NCBI GenBank assembly: GCA_964482495.1
Contig: CAYZXS010000004.1
Coordinates: 1-64,000 of the forward strand
DNA length: 64,000 nucleotides
Reading direction: 5' to 3'
Source: J029 sp964482495
Lineage (GTDB): Bacteria; Planctomycetota; UBA1135
The notes under the pieces are model-generated. The model did no database searches. It saw nothing but the letters and a program-made list of their open reading frames with translations, and had not been told where the DNA came from. The first letter of the stretch is position 1, and the number at the start of each line of letters is the position of its first letter. Position numbers and translations under genes: made by a program. Shown in pieces: positions 44,721-51,999 of this stretch.

Positions 44721-44836
44721 ATTCTAGCGCCCCGCTGCGGTTGCGCCGCTTGCCTCCCGGGCCAGGCCCAAGTCCTTTGCCGCGCTGCGCGGCGAGTCCG
44801 TGGCGATGAATGCAACGGCCCCAGGGGCGCTAGGCT
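44721..44836. promoter_or_regulatory. Divergent promoter region with inverted GGGGCGCTAG boxes
   Basis: CTAGCGCCCC (44724-44733) and GGGGCGCTAG (44824-44833) are a perfect 10-bp inverted pair. Each runs into the -10-like hexamer of its own gene: TAGAAT at 44721-44726 for the minus gene, and TAGGCT at 44831-44836 for the plus gene. Confidence 0.45.
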
Positions 44837-44847
44837 GGTCCGAACCG

Positions 44848-45297
44848 ATGCCTCACCGCGCCTGCCTGCTCCTGGCCCTGCTCGCCGCCTGCACCTGCCC
44901 CGAGACCATGCCCGAGTCCGTCCACACCCACCACGCGATCGACTACATCGAGATCAGCGTCACCGACCTGGCGGAGTCCAAGCGTTTCTACGCCGCCGCC
45001 TTCGGCTGGGAGTTCAATGACTACGGGCCGGACTACGCCGGTATTCGCCGCGGCGACGGGGAATCCGGCGGGCTGCGGCCGGTGGATGAAGTGGCGCGCG
45101 GCGGTCCCTTGGTCATCCTTTACTCCACCGACCTCGAAGCCTCGGTCGCGAGCGTGAAGGCGGCCGGCGGCCAGATCGTCGTCGAGCCCTTCTCCTTCCC
45201 GGGCGGTCGGCGCTTCCACTTCCTCGACCCGAGCGGCAACGAGCTGGCGGTCTGGGCCGAACCCGACAGCGTCGAGAGCAGCGAGAACCAAGGATGA
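44848..45297 (+). CDS. VOC (glyoxalase-fold) protein with lipoprotein-like N-terminus
   Basis: 149 residues. From the ATG at 44848 the N-terminus LLLALLAAC is a lipoprotein signal. The VOC domain follows (AIDYIEISVTDLAESKRFYAAAFGWEF, and a C-terminal FLDPSGNELAVWAEP with a metal-ligand Glu). VOC proteins are normally cytosolic, so an alternative start at 44908 (MPESVHTHH) would give a cytosolic protein; TAGGCT 11 bases upstream favours 44848. The next gene overlaps its stop by four bases. Confidence 0.8.
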   Translation: MPHRACLLLALLAACTCPETMPESVHTHHAIDYIEISVTDLAESKRFYAAAFGWEFNDYGPDYAGIRRGDGESGGLRPVDEVARGGPLVILYSTDLEASVASVKAAGGQIVVEPFSFPGGRRFHFLDPSGNELAVWAEPDSVESSENQG

Positions 45298-45791
45298 TCG
45301 AAGAACGAGACGGGTGGTTCGTGAAGAACGTCGCCGACGCCGGCTGGTCGCGCTCCGAGGCCTTCGGCCTGGCCTGCGGCTTCGACACCGGCGACCGCTT
45401 CCCGCAGGTCGGCGTCCACCTGTTCCTGCTCGAACCGGGCAAGCCGAACTGCCGCTACCACCGCGAAGAGGCGCAGGAGGACTTCCTGGTCCTGTCCGGG
45501 CGCTGCAAGCTGCTGGTCAACGGCGAGGAGCGGGCGCTGCGGGCCTGGGACTTCGTGCACTGCCCCGCCGGCGTCAGCCATGTCTTCGTAGGCGACGGCG
45601 ACGGCCCCTGCGCGCTGCTCGCGATCGGCCACCGGCCGGGCGAGGGCCAGGAGCAGCTCTGCTACCCCGCCAGCGAGCTGGCCCGCCGCTACGGCGCCGA
45701 GGCCCCCGAGCCGACCCCCGACCCGCACGTCGCCTACTCCGACGTGACGCCCCGGACTCCCTGCGATGCTCCGGATTGGCCGCCGGCATGA
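45294..45791 (+). CDS. Cupin-domain protein
   Basis: 165 residues. The cupin barrel motifs are CRYHREEAQEDFLVLSGRCKLLVNGEE (first motif with metal-ligand His/Glu) and WDFVHCPAGVSHVFVGDGDGPCALLAIGHRP (second motif). The role is probably small-molecule binding or a metalloenzyme reaction; no substrate is evident. Its ATG overlaps the VOC gene stop (ATGA), so the two are translationally coupled and may act on related compounds. Confidence 0.83.
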   Translation: MIEERDGWFVKNVADAGWSRSEAFGLACGFDTGDRFPQVGVHLFLLEPGKPNCRYHREEAQEDFLVLSGRCKLLVNGEERALRAWDFVHCPAGVSHVFVGDGDGPCALLAIGHRPGEGQEQLCYPASELARRYGAEAPEPTPDPHVAYSDVTPRTPCDAPDWPPA

Positions 45792-45875
45792 CTTCCCGAT
45801 CCGCCGTGCTCAGCTTGACTTAGACACGGGCTGCCGGATCTGACGCCCAAGTGGTGGCTGGCCCAAGGTCGGGAG

Positions 45876-45905
45876 TTGGCAAAGATTGGCAAATCCTGTT
45901 ATCGT
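45876..45905 (+). promoter_or_regulatory. ParDE promoter with tandem TTGGCAAA repeats
   Basis: TTGGCAAA occurs at 45876-45883 and 45886-45893, exactly one helical turn apart. TTGGCA, 18 bases, then TATCGT (45900-45905) forms a plausible -35/-10 pair. The repeats may be the operator for the ParD antitoxin. Confidence 0.4.
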
Positions 45906-45929
45906 CTGCGCCGACAAGGGGACATCAGC

Positions 45930-46196
45930 ATGAGCACTTTGAACATCTCTCTGCCCGCGGAAATGCGGGACTTCATCCTCCGCGAGGTGGCTGAAGAGGG
46001 CTATTCCACCGTCAGCGAATACGTCCGCTCGCTGGTCCGGCAGGCCCAGCGCGCGAAGGAGCAGGCGCGGCTCGAGCGCCTCCTGCTGGAGGGGCTCGAA
46101 TCCGGCGAAGCCGCGCCGGTGAACGACCGCTTCTGGGGCGAGCTGGTCGCCGAGGCCGTCAGTCGCTACCGCAAGCAAGATGGCGAGAAGGGCTGA
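45930..46196 (+). CDS. parD: ParD-like antitoxin
   Basis: 88 residues. N-terminal ribbon-helix-helix (TLNISLPAEMRDFILREVAEEGYSTVSEYVRSLVRQAQ) for DNA binding and autoregulation. A C-terminal charged helical tail should wrap the toxin. This is the CC2985/ParD architecture. The ATG at 45930 has AAGGGG nine bases upstream and is preferred to the upstream TTG. It overlaps the toxin gene by 17 bases, the usual antitoxin-first order. Confidence 0.88.
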   Translation: MSTLNISLPAEMRDFILREVAEEGYSTVSEYVRSLVRQAQRAKEQARLERLLLEGLESGEAAPVNDRFWGELVAEAVSRYRKQDGEKG

Positions 46197-46497
46197 ACTC
46201 AGCCCCGCCGCCCAGTCCGATCTCCAGGAAGCCTTCGCCTATCTCAGCGGTGAGAATCCCCTTTTCGGGGAGCGCTTCCTGGAGGCCGCCCGCGCAGCCT
46301 TCGACCGCCTGGTCGATCATCCGGAGCTCGGAGCGAGTCGGCCCCACCGGTCGCGGCGGCTCGGCGGCGTCCGGATGTGGCCGATCACCGGATTCGCCAC
46401 CTGGCTCGTTTTCTACTTGGTCGAAGAGGAGCGCATCTTGGTCCTTCGCGTGCTGCATGGGGCGCGGGATCTGCCGACGTTGTTCGCGGACGACTGA
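46180..46497 (+). CDS. parE: ParE/RelE-superfamily toxin
   Basis: 105 residues. ParE-like fold: AELSPAAQSDLQEAFAYLSGENP (two N-terminal helices), HPELGASRPHRSRRLGGVRMWPI and the beta-sheet FATWLVFYLVEEERILVLRVLHGARDL. ParE toxins poison DNA gyrase; RelE relatives cleave mRNA. The ribosomal catalytic residues of RelE are not evident, so ParE is more likely. Intact, with its antitoxin overlapping upstream. Confidence 0.86.
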   Translation: MARRAELSPAAQSDLQEAFAYLSGENPLFGERFLEAARAAFDRLVDHPELGASRPHRSRRLGGVRMWPITGFATWLVFYLVEEERILVLRVLHGARDLPTLFADD

Positions 46498-46522
46498 CGA
46501 CCCGCCTGCGCCTCAGCGGCCC

Positions 46523-47869
46523 CTACGGGAACACGAAGCTCACCAGGTTGCTCACGGCGCAGCCGGACGGCTCGGCGGCCTGGATGAGCACGGTCTTGCC
46601 GCTGGCGGTCGGGGGCACGATCTGGCTGAGCTGGGCTTCGCCGTTGGCGTTGGCGATCTGCGGCGGCGACACGAACGGCGCGCCGATGCCCACCGTTAGC
46701 CCCGGACAGCCGGGCACCGGCGTGCTGCCGGGATACAGGCCGTAGGCGAAGTAGACCGCGGCGCCGGGCGTGGCCCGGCTCACCTGGACCGTGTTGACGA
46801 CGCCCACCACGCCCGGCGTCGGCTGGCTGAGCACCAGCGTCGCGCCATTCCGCGGCAGCAGCAGGAAGCCGCGCAGGTTGCCCTGGTAATCGCCGTAGCC
46901 GACGATCTCGCCGCGCTCGTTGATGGCGTAGGCCTCCTCCAGCTCCCAGCCCGAGCCCGCCGGGATCAGGTCGTTGAGGTCGCGCATCAGCCCGGCTTCG
47001 AACAGGAAGGCGTGGCGATTGAAGGTGTTGTGGGCGTGCGACCAGCCGACCACCTGGCCGAGGTCGTTGACGTCCCGCGCTTCGCTCGAGCTCGGGTCCG
47101 GGAACTTCAGCCTGCCCAGGTCGATGGCTGAACCCCCGGCCCACAAGGTGGCGTGCGAGCGGTAACTCGGCGTGTCCGAGGCGCCGGCGATGAAGCCGTT
47201 CTCGCTGATGGCGTTGGCGATCGAGTAACCCGTGCCGACCCCGCCGAGGTCGGTCATCACCCCGTTCTCCCACAAGAAGGCGTGCTGGCTGCTGTTGGTG
47301 GCTGACACGCCGACCACCTGGCCGGCGTTGTTGATGTCCTTGGCCTCGCTGCGCCCGCCCCAGCTGCTGAGCACGCCGAGGTCGGTCATGGCACCGTTCT
47401 GCCACAGGAAGGCGTGGTCGTAACCCGAGGTGTGGCTGGCGTAACCGACCACCTGCATCGAGTCGTTGATCCCGTGGGCCGCGCCCGAGCTCGACCCGCC
47501 CAGGTCGCCGAGGTCGGTCGTGCTCACCCCGTCCCACAGGAAGGGGTTGGTGTGGCCGGACTCGCCGACCACGTGGCCGTGCACGTTGATGGCGTTGCCG
47601 TAGCCGTAGTCGCTGCCGTAGCCGACCAGCGCCGGGATCTCGGTCATGGCGCCTGCGCTCCACAGGAAGGCGCGCCACTTGCCGGCGGCGTTCAGGGTGT
47701 CGCCGGTGACCTGGCCGAGCTCGTTGATGTCGTGGCCGCGGCTCACGTCGTAGGCGATCGCTCCGAGGTCGACGACATCGTACTCCTGGGCGGCCAGGCG
47801 CGGCGCGGCGGCGCAGGCGACCAGGGCGGCCAGGAGCGGCGGGAGGAGGGCGCGGAGGGAGGTCTTCAT
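46523..47869 (-). CDS. Secreted HAF-repeat protein
   Basis: 448 residues: a signal peptide (LLPPLLAALVACAAAPRLAAQ), then about nine repeats of the extracellular HAF type (INELGQVTGDTLNAAGKWRAFLW; INNAGQVVGVSATNSSQHAFLWENG; VNDLGQVVGWSHAHNTFNRHAFLFE). These form beta strands predicted to build a propeller. A ~110-residue C-terminal beta domain (LVLSQPTPGVVGVVNTVQVS) resembles the last domain of other secreted proteins here. Its start overlaps the stop of the PQQ-like gene by one base (TGATG). Confidence 0.83.
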   Translation of the reverse strand: MKTSLRALLPPLLAALVACAAAPRLAAQEYDVVDLGAIAYDVSRGHDINELGQVTGDTLNAAGKWRAFLWSAGAMTEIPALVGYGSDYGYGNAINVHGHVVGESGHTNPFLWDGVSTTDLGDLGGSSSGAAHGINDSMQVVGYASHTSGYDHAFLWQNGAMTDLGVLSSWGGRSEAKDINNAGQVVGVSATNSSQHAFLWENGVMTDLGGVGTGYSIANAISENGFIAGASDTPSYRSHATLWAGGSAIDLGRLKFPDPSSSEARDVNDLGQVVGWSHAHNTFNRHAFLFEAGLMRDLNDLIPAGSGWELEEAYAINERGEIVGYGDYQGNLRGFLLLPRNGATLVLSQPTPGVVGVVNTVQVSRATPGAAVYFAYGLYPGSTPVPGCPGLTVGIGAPFVSPPQIANANGEAQLSQIVPPTASGKTVLIQAAEPSGCAVSNLVSFVFP

Positions 47870-49356
47870 CAGTAGATCGGGGTGGTCACGGTGTTCGACT
47901 TCACGGAGGCGGCGCCGCCGGCGCCGCGCTGGGCCACGGCCTGGAGGTGGACGTCGACCAGCGGCGCGGTGGCGGGCACGGTCACCCGCAGCACCGCCTT
48001 GCCGGTCGCGTCGGCGACGGCGCTGCCGGCGACGCGGACCGGACTGAGGATGTCCAGGCACAAGCCGCCGAGCTGCGGCGGGCAGGGGCCGCTGCCGGTG
48101 CCTTGCAGGCTGTAGAGGAAGTGCACGGTCTCGCCCGAGAAGGCGCCCCGCGCGATCAGGTCCGAAGGCATGCCGCGGATCAGAAGGCCGGCGGTCAGGT
48201 CGAGCGGCGGCGGCGCGGCCCCGGTCGAGACGGCGTAGATGGCACCGTCCTGATCCGCCAGGTAGAGCACACTGCCGTCGGCCGAGGGCACCGGCGCGCG
48301 GTTGGCGAAGCCCGGCCAGGGCGCCTGCCACTGCACCGCGCCGAAGCGGTTCAGCGCCAGGATCTGGCGGTCCTGGTAGTCGGTGCCGACGACGTAGACC
48401 GTGTCGCGCACCGGCTCGTACATCACCTGGAGCGCCCCGTAGGGGAAGCTGTGGGTCCAGAGGATGTTGCCGTCGTCGCGGTCGTGGCCGCGGACGCGGC
48501 CGCCGTAGGCGGCGAAGATCAGGTCGGCCGGCCCGACCGCCAGCGGGTCGTTGCCGGCGTAGAGGTAGTACCAGTTGAACCACAGCTCGGTGCCGCCGGC
48601 GTCGAAGGCGCGGAAGCCCCAGTAGGAGTAGCCGAAGATCCGGCCCTGCGGGTCGACGACGAAGTTCGACGGGTAGTTGTTGATCCCGCTCGGCAAGGTC
48701 CAGTTCTCGGTGCCGTCCATCTGGAAGGAGCCGAGCGAGCCCTGGTCCCAGCCCATGGCCACCAGGTCGCCGTTGGGCGCGATCACCAGGTCGTTGCGCT
48801 CGAAGCGGTCGAGCATGCCGGTGGCCGGCCACTGCACGATCTCGCCGGTCCACTGCAGGCTGCCGTTGGTCGTGCTCAATGCCCAGAGCCGCCCCTCCTG
48901 GCCGTTGTCGACGCTGCCGACGATCACCAGGCTGCCGTCCCGCGACAGCGCCGGCCGCGGATCCGAGTGCAGCGCGCCGGGCAGGTTCACCCGCCACACC
49001 CGCGAGCCGTCGGCCACCCGCACCTTGTGCACCCAGGCGCTCTGGTCCGGGACGTAGACGTGGCCGTTGTGGTCCAGCCGCGGGGTGCCGCGCAGCGCGG
49101 CGCCGGCGGCGTAGCTCCAGCGCAGGTTGCCGGCCGGGTCGAGGCTGTAGAGCCGGCCGTCCATGCAGCCGAAGTAGACGTTGCCGGCGGCGTCGAGCGC
49201 CGGCTGGCCTTGGATCAGGTCGTTGACCGGATACTGCCACAGCACCTGGCCGGGCTGCTGGGCGGGGGCCGCGGCTGCGGAGAGTGCGGGAGCGGCGCCG
49301 GCCGTGGCGGCGAGCAGGGCGAGCAGCGGGACGAGCGGGCGGACGAGGCGGAACAT
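47869..49356 (-). CDS. Secreted PQQ-like beta-propeller protein
   Basis: 495 residues with an N-terminal signal. Tandem propeller blades: GNVYFGCMDGRLYSLDPAGNLRWSY, GHVYVPDQSAWVHKVRVADGSRVWRV, GRLWALSTTNGSLQWTGE and SVLYLADQDGAIYAVSTG. They are of the PQQ_2/BamB type, without the catalytic Asp/Glu of quinoprotein dehydrogenases. A C-terminal beta domain (FSGETVHFLYSLQGTG) follows. Probably a surface or periplasmic scaffold, cotranslated with the HAF protein. Confidence 0.82.
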   Translation of the reverse strand: MFRLVRPLVPLLALLAATAGAAPALSAAAAPAQQPGQVLWQYPVNDLIQGQPALDAAGNVYFGCMDGRLYSLDPAGNLRWSYAAGAALRGTPRLDHNGHVYVPDQSAWVHKVRVADGSRVWRVNLPGALHSDPRPALSRDGSLVIVGSVDNGQEGRLWALSTTNGSLQWTGEIVQWPATGMLDRFERNDLVIAPNGDLVAMGWDQGSLGSFQMDGTENWTLPSGINNYPSNFVVDPQGRIFGYSYWGFRAFDAGGTELWFNWYYLYAGNDPLAVGPADLIFAAYGGRVRGHDRDDGNILWTHSFPYGALQVMYEPVRDTVYVVGTDYQDRQILALNRFGAVQWQAPWPGFANRAPVPSADGSVLYLADQDGAIYAVSTGAAPPPLDLTAGLLIRGMPSDLIARGAFSGETVHFLYSLQGTGSGPCPPQLGGLCLDILSPVRVAGSAVADATGKAVLRVTVPATAPLVDVHLQAVAQRGAGGAASVKSNTVTTPIY

Positions 49357-49380
49357 GGGCGAAATCCCTGGAGGATCGAA

Positions 49381-49417
49381 GGGAGCGCCCTGGCCGAGGA
49401 CCGGCTCAGGGCCTCCC
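49381..49417 (-). terminator. Possible hairpin after the SDR gene
   Basis: GGGAGCGCCCTG and CAGGGCCTCCC pair with one bulged base around a 14-base loop, about 40 bases beyond the SDR stop at 49456. Confidence 0.3.
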
Positions 49418-49455
49418 CTACCTCCAGGAACAGCGCAATCTGGCCGGAAAACGCC

Positions 49456-50226
49456 TCACCAGGCGGTGTAGCCGCCGTCGACGCTCAGGTCGACGCCGGT
49501 GATCCAGCGCGAGTCGTCGCTGCACAGGAACCAGATCGCCGCCGCCGCGTCCTCGGGCTCGCCCAGCCCCAGCGGGTGCTTGGCCACCAGCGCGGCCAGC
49601 CCGTCCTCGCCCAGGGCCGCGAGCGAGTGGCGGTTGATGTCGGTGACGATGAAGCCGGGGCAGACCGCGTTGGCGCGGATGCCGTCCTTGGCGTAGTCGA
49701 CCGCGAGGTTGCGGGTGTAGCCGATGACCCCGGCCTTGCTCGGGCCGTAGCTGCCGCGCTTGGCCATCCCCACCTGCCCGGCGATCGAAGCGATGGTGAC
49801 GATCGCGCCGGCGCCGCGCGCCACCATGTGCGGCAGCGCCGCGGTGCAGGACAGGTGCACGCCGGTCAGGTTGATGCGCATGGTCTCGGCCCAGTCGTCA
49901 TCGCTGGTCTCGAGCGCCGCCTCGCGGGCGTAGGCGATGCCGGCGTTGGCGACCAGGGCGTCGATCCGGCCGCGCTCGGCGATGACCCGATCGGCCAGCG
50001 CCGCCATCGCGCCGGACTCGGCGACGTCGAGCGCCGCGGCTTCGCAGCCGCCGCCGGCCGCCGAGGTCTCCGCATCGGCCGCGATCGCCGCCGCCGTCTC
50101 CTCCAGCCTCTCGGCCCGGCGGCCGATCGCCACCACCCACCAGCCCTCGCGGGCGAAGCGCTCGGCGGCGGCGCGGCCGATGCCGCTGCCGGCGCCGGTG
50201 ATCAGGACGACCTTCTGCTCGGACAT
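49456..50226 (-). CDS. Short-chain dehydrogenase/reductase, FabG-like
   Basis: 256 residues, classical SDR. TGAGSGIGRAAAERFA (cofactor glycine motif), NAGIAYA, catalytic Ser in IVTIASIAG, YGPSKAGVIGYT (Tyr/Lys) and VCPGFIVTDINRHSL. The basic residues GRRAERL after the second strand suggest NADP(H). Substrate not predictable; FabG-like ketoreductase is the closest general assignment. The ATG follows TACCCT by eight bases. Confidence 0.88.
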   Translation of the reverse strand: MSEQKVVLITGAGSGIGRAAAERFAREGWWVVAIGRRAERLEETAAAIAADAETSAAGGGCEAAALDVAESGAMAALADRVIAERGRIDALVANAGIAYAREAALETSDDDWAETMRINLTGVHLSCTAALPHMVARGAGAIVTIASIAGQVGMAKRGSYGPSKAGVIGYTRNLAVDYAKDGIRANAVCPGFIVTDINRHSLAALGEDGLAALVAKHPLGLGEPEDAAAAIWFLCSDDSRWITGVDLSVDGGYTAW

Positions 50227-50234
50227 GGCGGCCC

Positions 50235-50240
50235 AGGGTA
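50235..50240 (-). promoter_or_regulatory. -10-like TACCCT of the SDR gene
   Basis: Ends eight bases before the ATG at 50226. Confidence 0.4.
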
Positions 50241-50275
50241 GCCCCGCGCTGGGGTCCCGTCCGGCCGCCTGCGGC

Positions 50276-51895
50276 TCAGCGGGACACCGGCAGGGCGAAG
50301 CGCCAGCTGACGCCGAACTGCGCCGTGTAGGCGCTGAACTCGCCGGCCACGGCGTCGGTGTAGCCCAGGGTCAGCTCGAGCGCCGCGCTCGGCGACAGCA
50401 CCCAGCCGAGCCCGGCGCGGCCGTTCCACAGCAAGCCATCCCCGACCGCGACGCCGCCGCCGCCGCCGGCACCCATCGAGAAGCCGAGGATGCCTTCGGT
50501 GCCGGGCAGCCGCTGGAAGCCGTGGCGCATGCGCAGGCCGAGCCAACCCTCGGCGTAGCCGCCGATGTCGCCGGAGTAGGCGCCGAAGGCCTCGCCGGTG
50601 AAGTCCAGGTCCCAGGCCAGCGGGTAGGCCACGCCCAGGCCGAGCTCGTGCACCGTCTTCATGTCGGTGCCGTTCTTCAGGGTCATGCCGGAGGTCGGGA
50701 AGTAGATCCGGTCCTTGATCTCGAGCTGCCACAGCGACAGCGGCGTGCCGTCGGGGATGCGCAGGCCGGCGATGCCGGGCGAGTAGCTCGGGGTCGTGGT
50801 GCTGAAGCCCAGCTCGGCCATGATGCTCGAGGCGTCGAAGCTGCCGTTCAGCGAGTAGAGCCGGCCGTAGTGCAGCGCCAGGCTGGTGGTCGGGTTGAAG
50901 TTGGCGCGCAGGCCGAGGGTCGGCAGGGCCATGAAGCCGCCGCCGGTGTCGACCGCGCCGCCGCCGCCGGCGCCGAGCCGGACCGCGCCCTCGAGGTCGA
51001 TGCCGCCGGCCAGGGGCTGGGCGTAACCCACCCCGCCGAGCAGCTGGGCGTAACCGTCGACGTCGCCGGTGAGCGCGCCGTGCGCCGACACCGTGACGAA
51101 GAAGTTCTGGTCCAGGAACCAGTCGCCGCGGACGCCGATCAGGCCGATGTCCTCGGTGATCTTGGTGCCGTCGGTGCGCCGGGCTTGGCTGAAGGGCTCG
51201 TGGCTGATGCCTGACAGGCCGACCCGCAGCCGGCTGGGATCGGGCGCGGCGGTCGCCGGGTAGGCGCGCACCGCCTCGATGTCGTTGCGGGCGATCCACG
51301 GCCGCCCCTTCCAGCTCAGGCCGATCACCACCTCTTGGCCGTCGATGTCGCCGTCGGGGAAGTGGATGTTGGCGACCTCAGCCCGGATGCCCAGGCGGTC
51401 GCTGGCGGCGTACTCGAGGCCGAGCGACTCGCGCAGCATCAGGCCGCTGCCCTGCGGCGCCGCGCCGCCGCCGCCGGCGCCGAAGAAGGCGTTGGCGTCG
51501 AGCTCGAGGCCCTCGCCCAGGTCGTGGCGCCAGCCGAAGCCGAAGCCGCCGGTGAAGAAGCCGCCGCGCTGGCCGGCGGCGGCGCCGTAGCCGCCGACGT
51601 GGGCGTAGAGCCCGGGGATGCCGCTCCAGATGTCGAGCAGGTCGAAGTGGATCCCGAACAGGCCGAGGTCCTCGGTGTCGTGGATCTTGGTGCCCTCGTA
51701 GGTCATCCGCACCCGCACCGGCACCGGGTCGGCCACCCACTGGCGGTTCGCGGGCAGGATCTCGGGTCGGTCCGGGTCGCGCGCCGGTCCGCCGGCGACG
51801 TCGCTGAGGCCGCCCGGATCTTGGGCGAGGGCGGGCGCCGCCAGCAGCGGCAGCAGGGTCAGGGACAGCAGGCGGGCCAGCGGGAAATGCGTCAT
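50276..51895 (-). CDS. Triplicated outer-membrane-barrel-like protein, copy A
   Basis: 539 residues. Signal peptide (LLSLTLLPLLAAPALAQ), then three homologous ~168-residue units. Each has an E/H-[D/E]-[L/I]-GL strand (DTEDLGLFGIHFDLL, TEDIGLIGVRGDWF, VHELGLGVAYPL), a Gly-rich hairpin (FFGAGGGGAAPQGSG, LGAGGGGAVDTGGG, MGAGGGGGVAVGDG; Gly runs starting at ~139, 308 and 475) and a closing amphipathic strand. The C-terminus ends in aromatic strands (AQFGVSWRFALPVSR), typical of outer-membrane barrels. No known family recognised. TACACT lies ~42 bases before the ATG. Paralog of the next gene. Confidence 0.7.
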   Translation of the reverse strand: MTHFPLARLLSLTLLPLLAAPALAQDPGGLSDVAGGPARDPDRPEILPANRQWVADPVPVRVRMTYEGTKIHDTEDLGLFGIHFDLLDIWSGIPGLYAHVGGYGAAAGQRGGFFTGGFGFGWRHDLGEGLELDANAFFGAGGGGAAPQGSGLMLRESLGLEYAASDRLGIRAEVANIHFPDGDIDGQEVVIGLSWKGRPWIARNDIEAVRAYPATAAPDPSRLRVGLSGISHEPFSQARRTDGTKITEDIGLIGVRGDWFLDQNFFVTVSAHGALTGDVDGYAQLLGGVGYAQPLAGGIDLEGAVRLGAGGGGAVDTGGGFMALPTLGLRANFNPTTSLALHYGRLYSLNGSFDASSIMAELGFSTTTPSYSPGIAGLRIPDGTPLSLWQLEIKDRIYFPTSGMTLKNGTDMKTVHELGLGVAYPLAWDLDFTGEAFGAYSGDIGGYAEGWLGLRMRHGFQRLPGTEGILGFSMGAGGGGGVAVGDGLLWNGRAGLGWVLSPSAALELTLGYTDAVAGEFSAYTAQFGVSWRFALPVSR

Positions 51896-51999
51896 CGGCT
51901 GGGCGAGGGCGGCGCTAGCCCACCCCCGCTGGGAGTGTAGCGACACCGACCCGCCGGGGCCGAGGGTCCTGCCGGGATCAGCCTTCGCCGCCGCCGGGA

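Noticed and set aside
46180..46497. RelE-type mRNA interferase call for the toxin
   Set aside because: Catalytic Arg/Tyr/Lys pattern of RelE not evident; the ParD partner type favours ParE.
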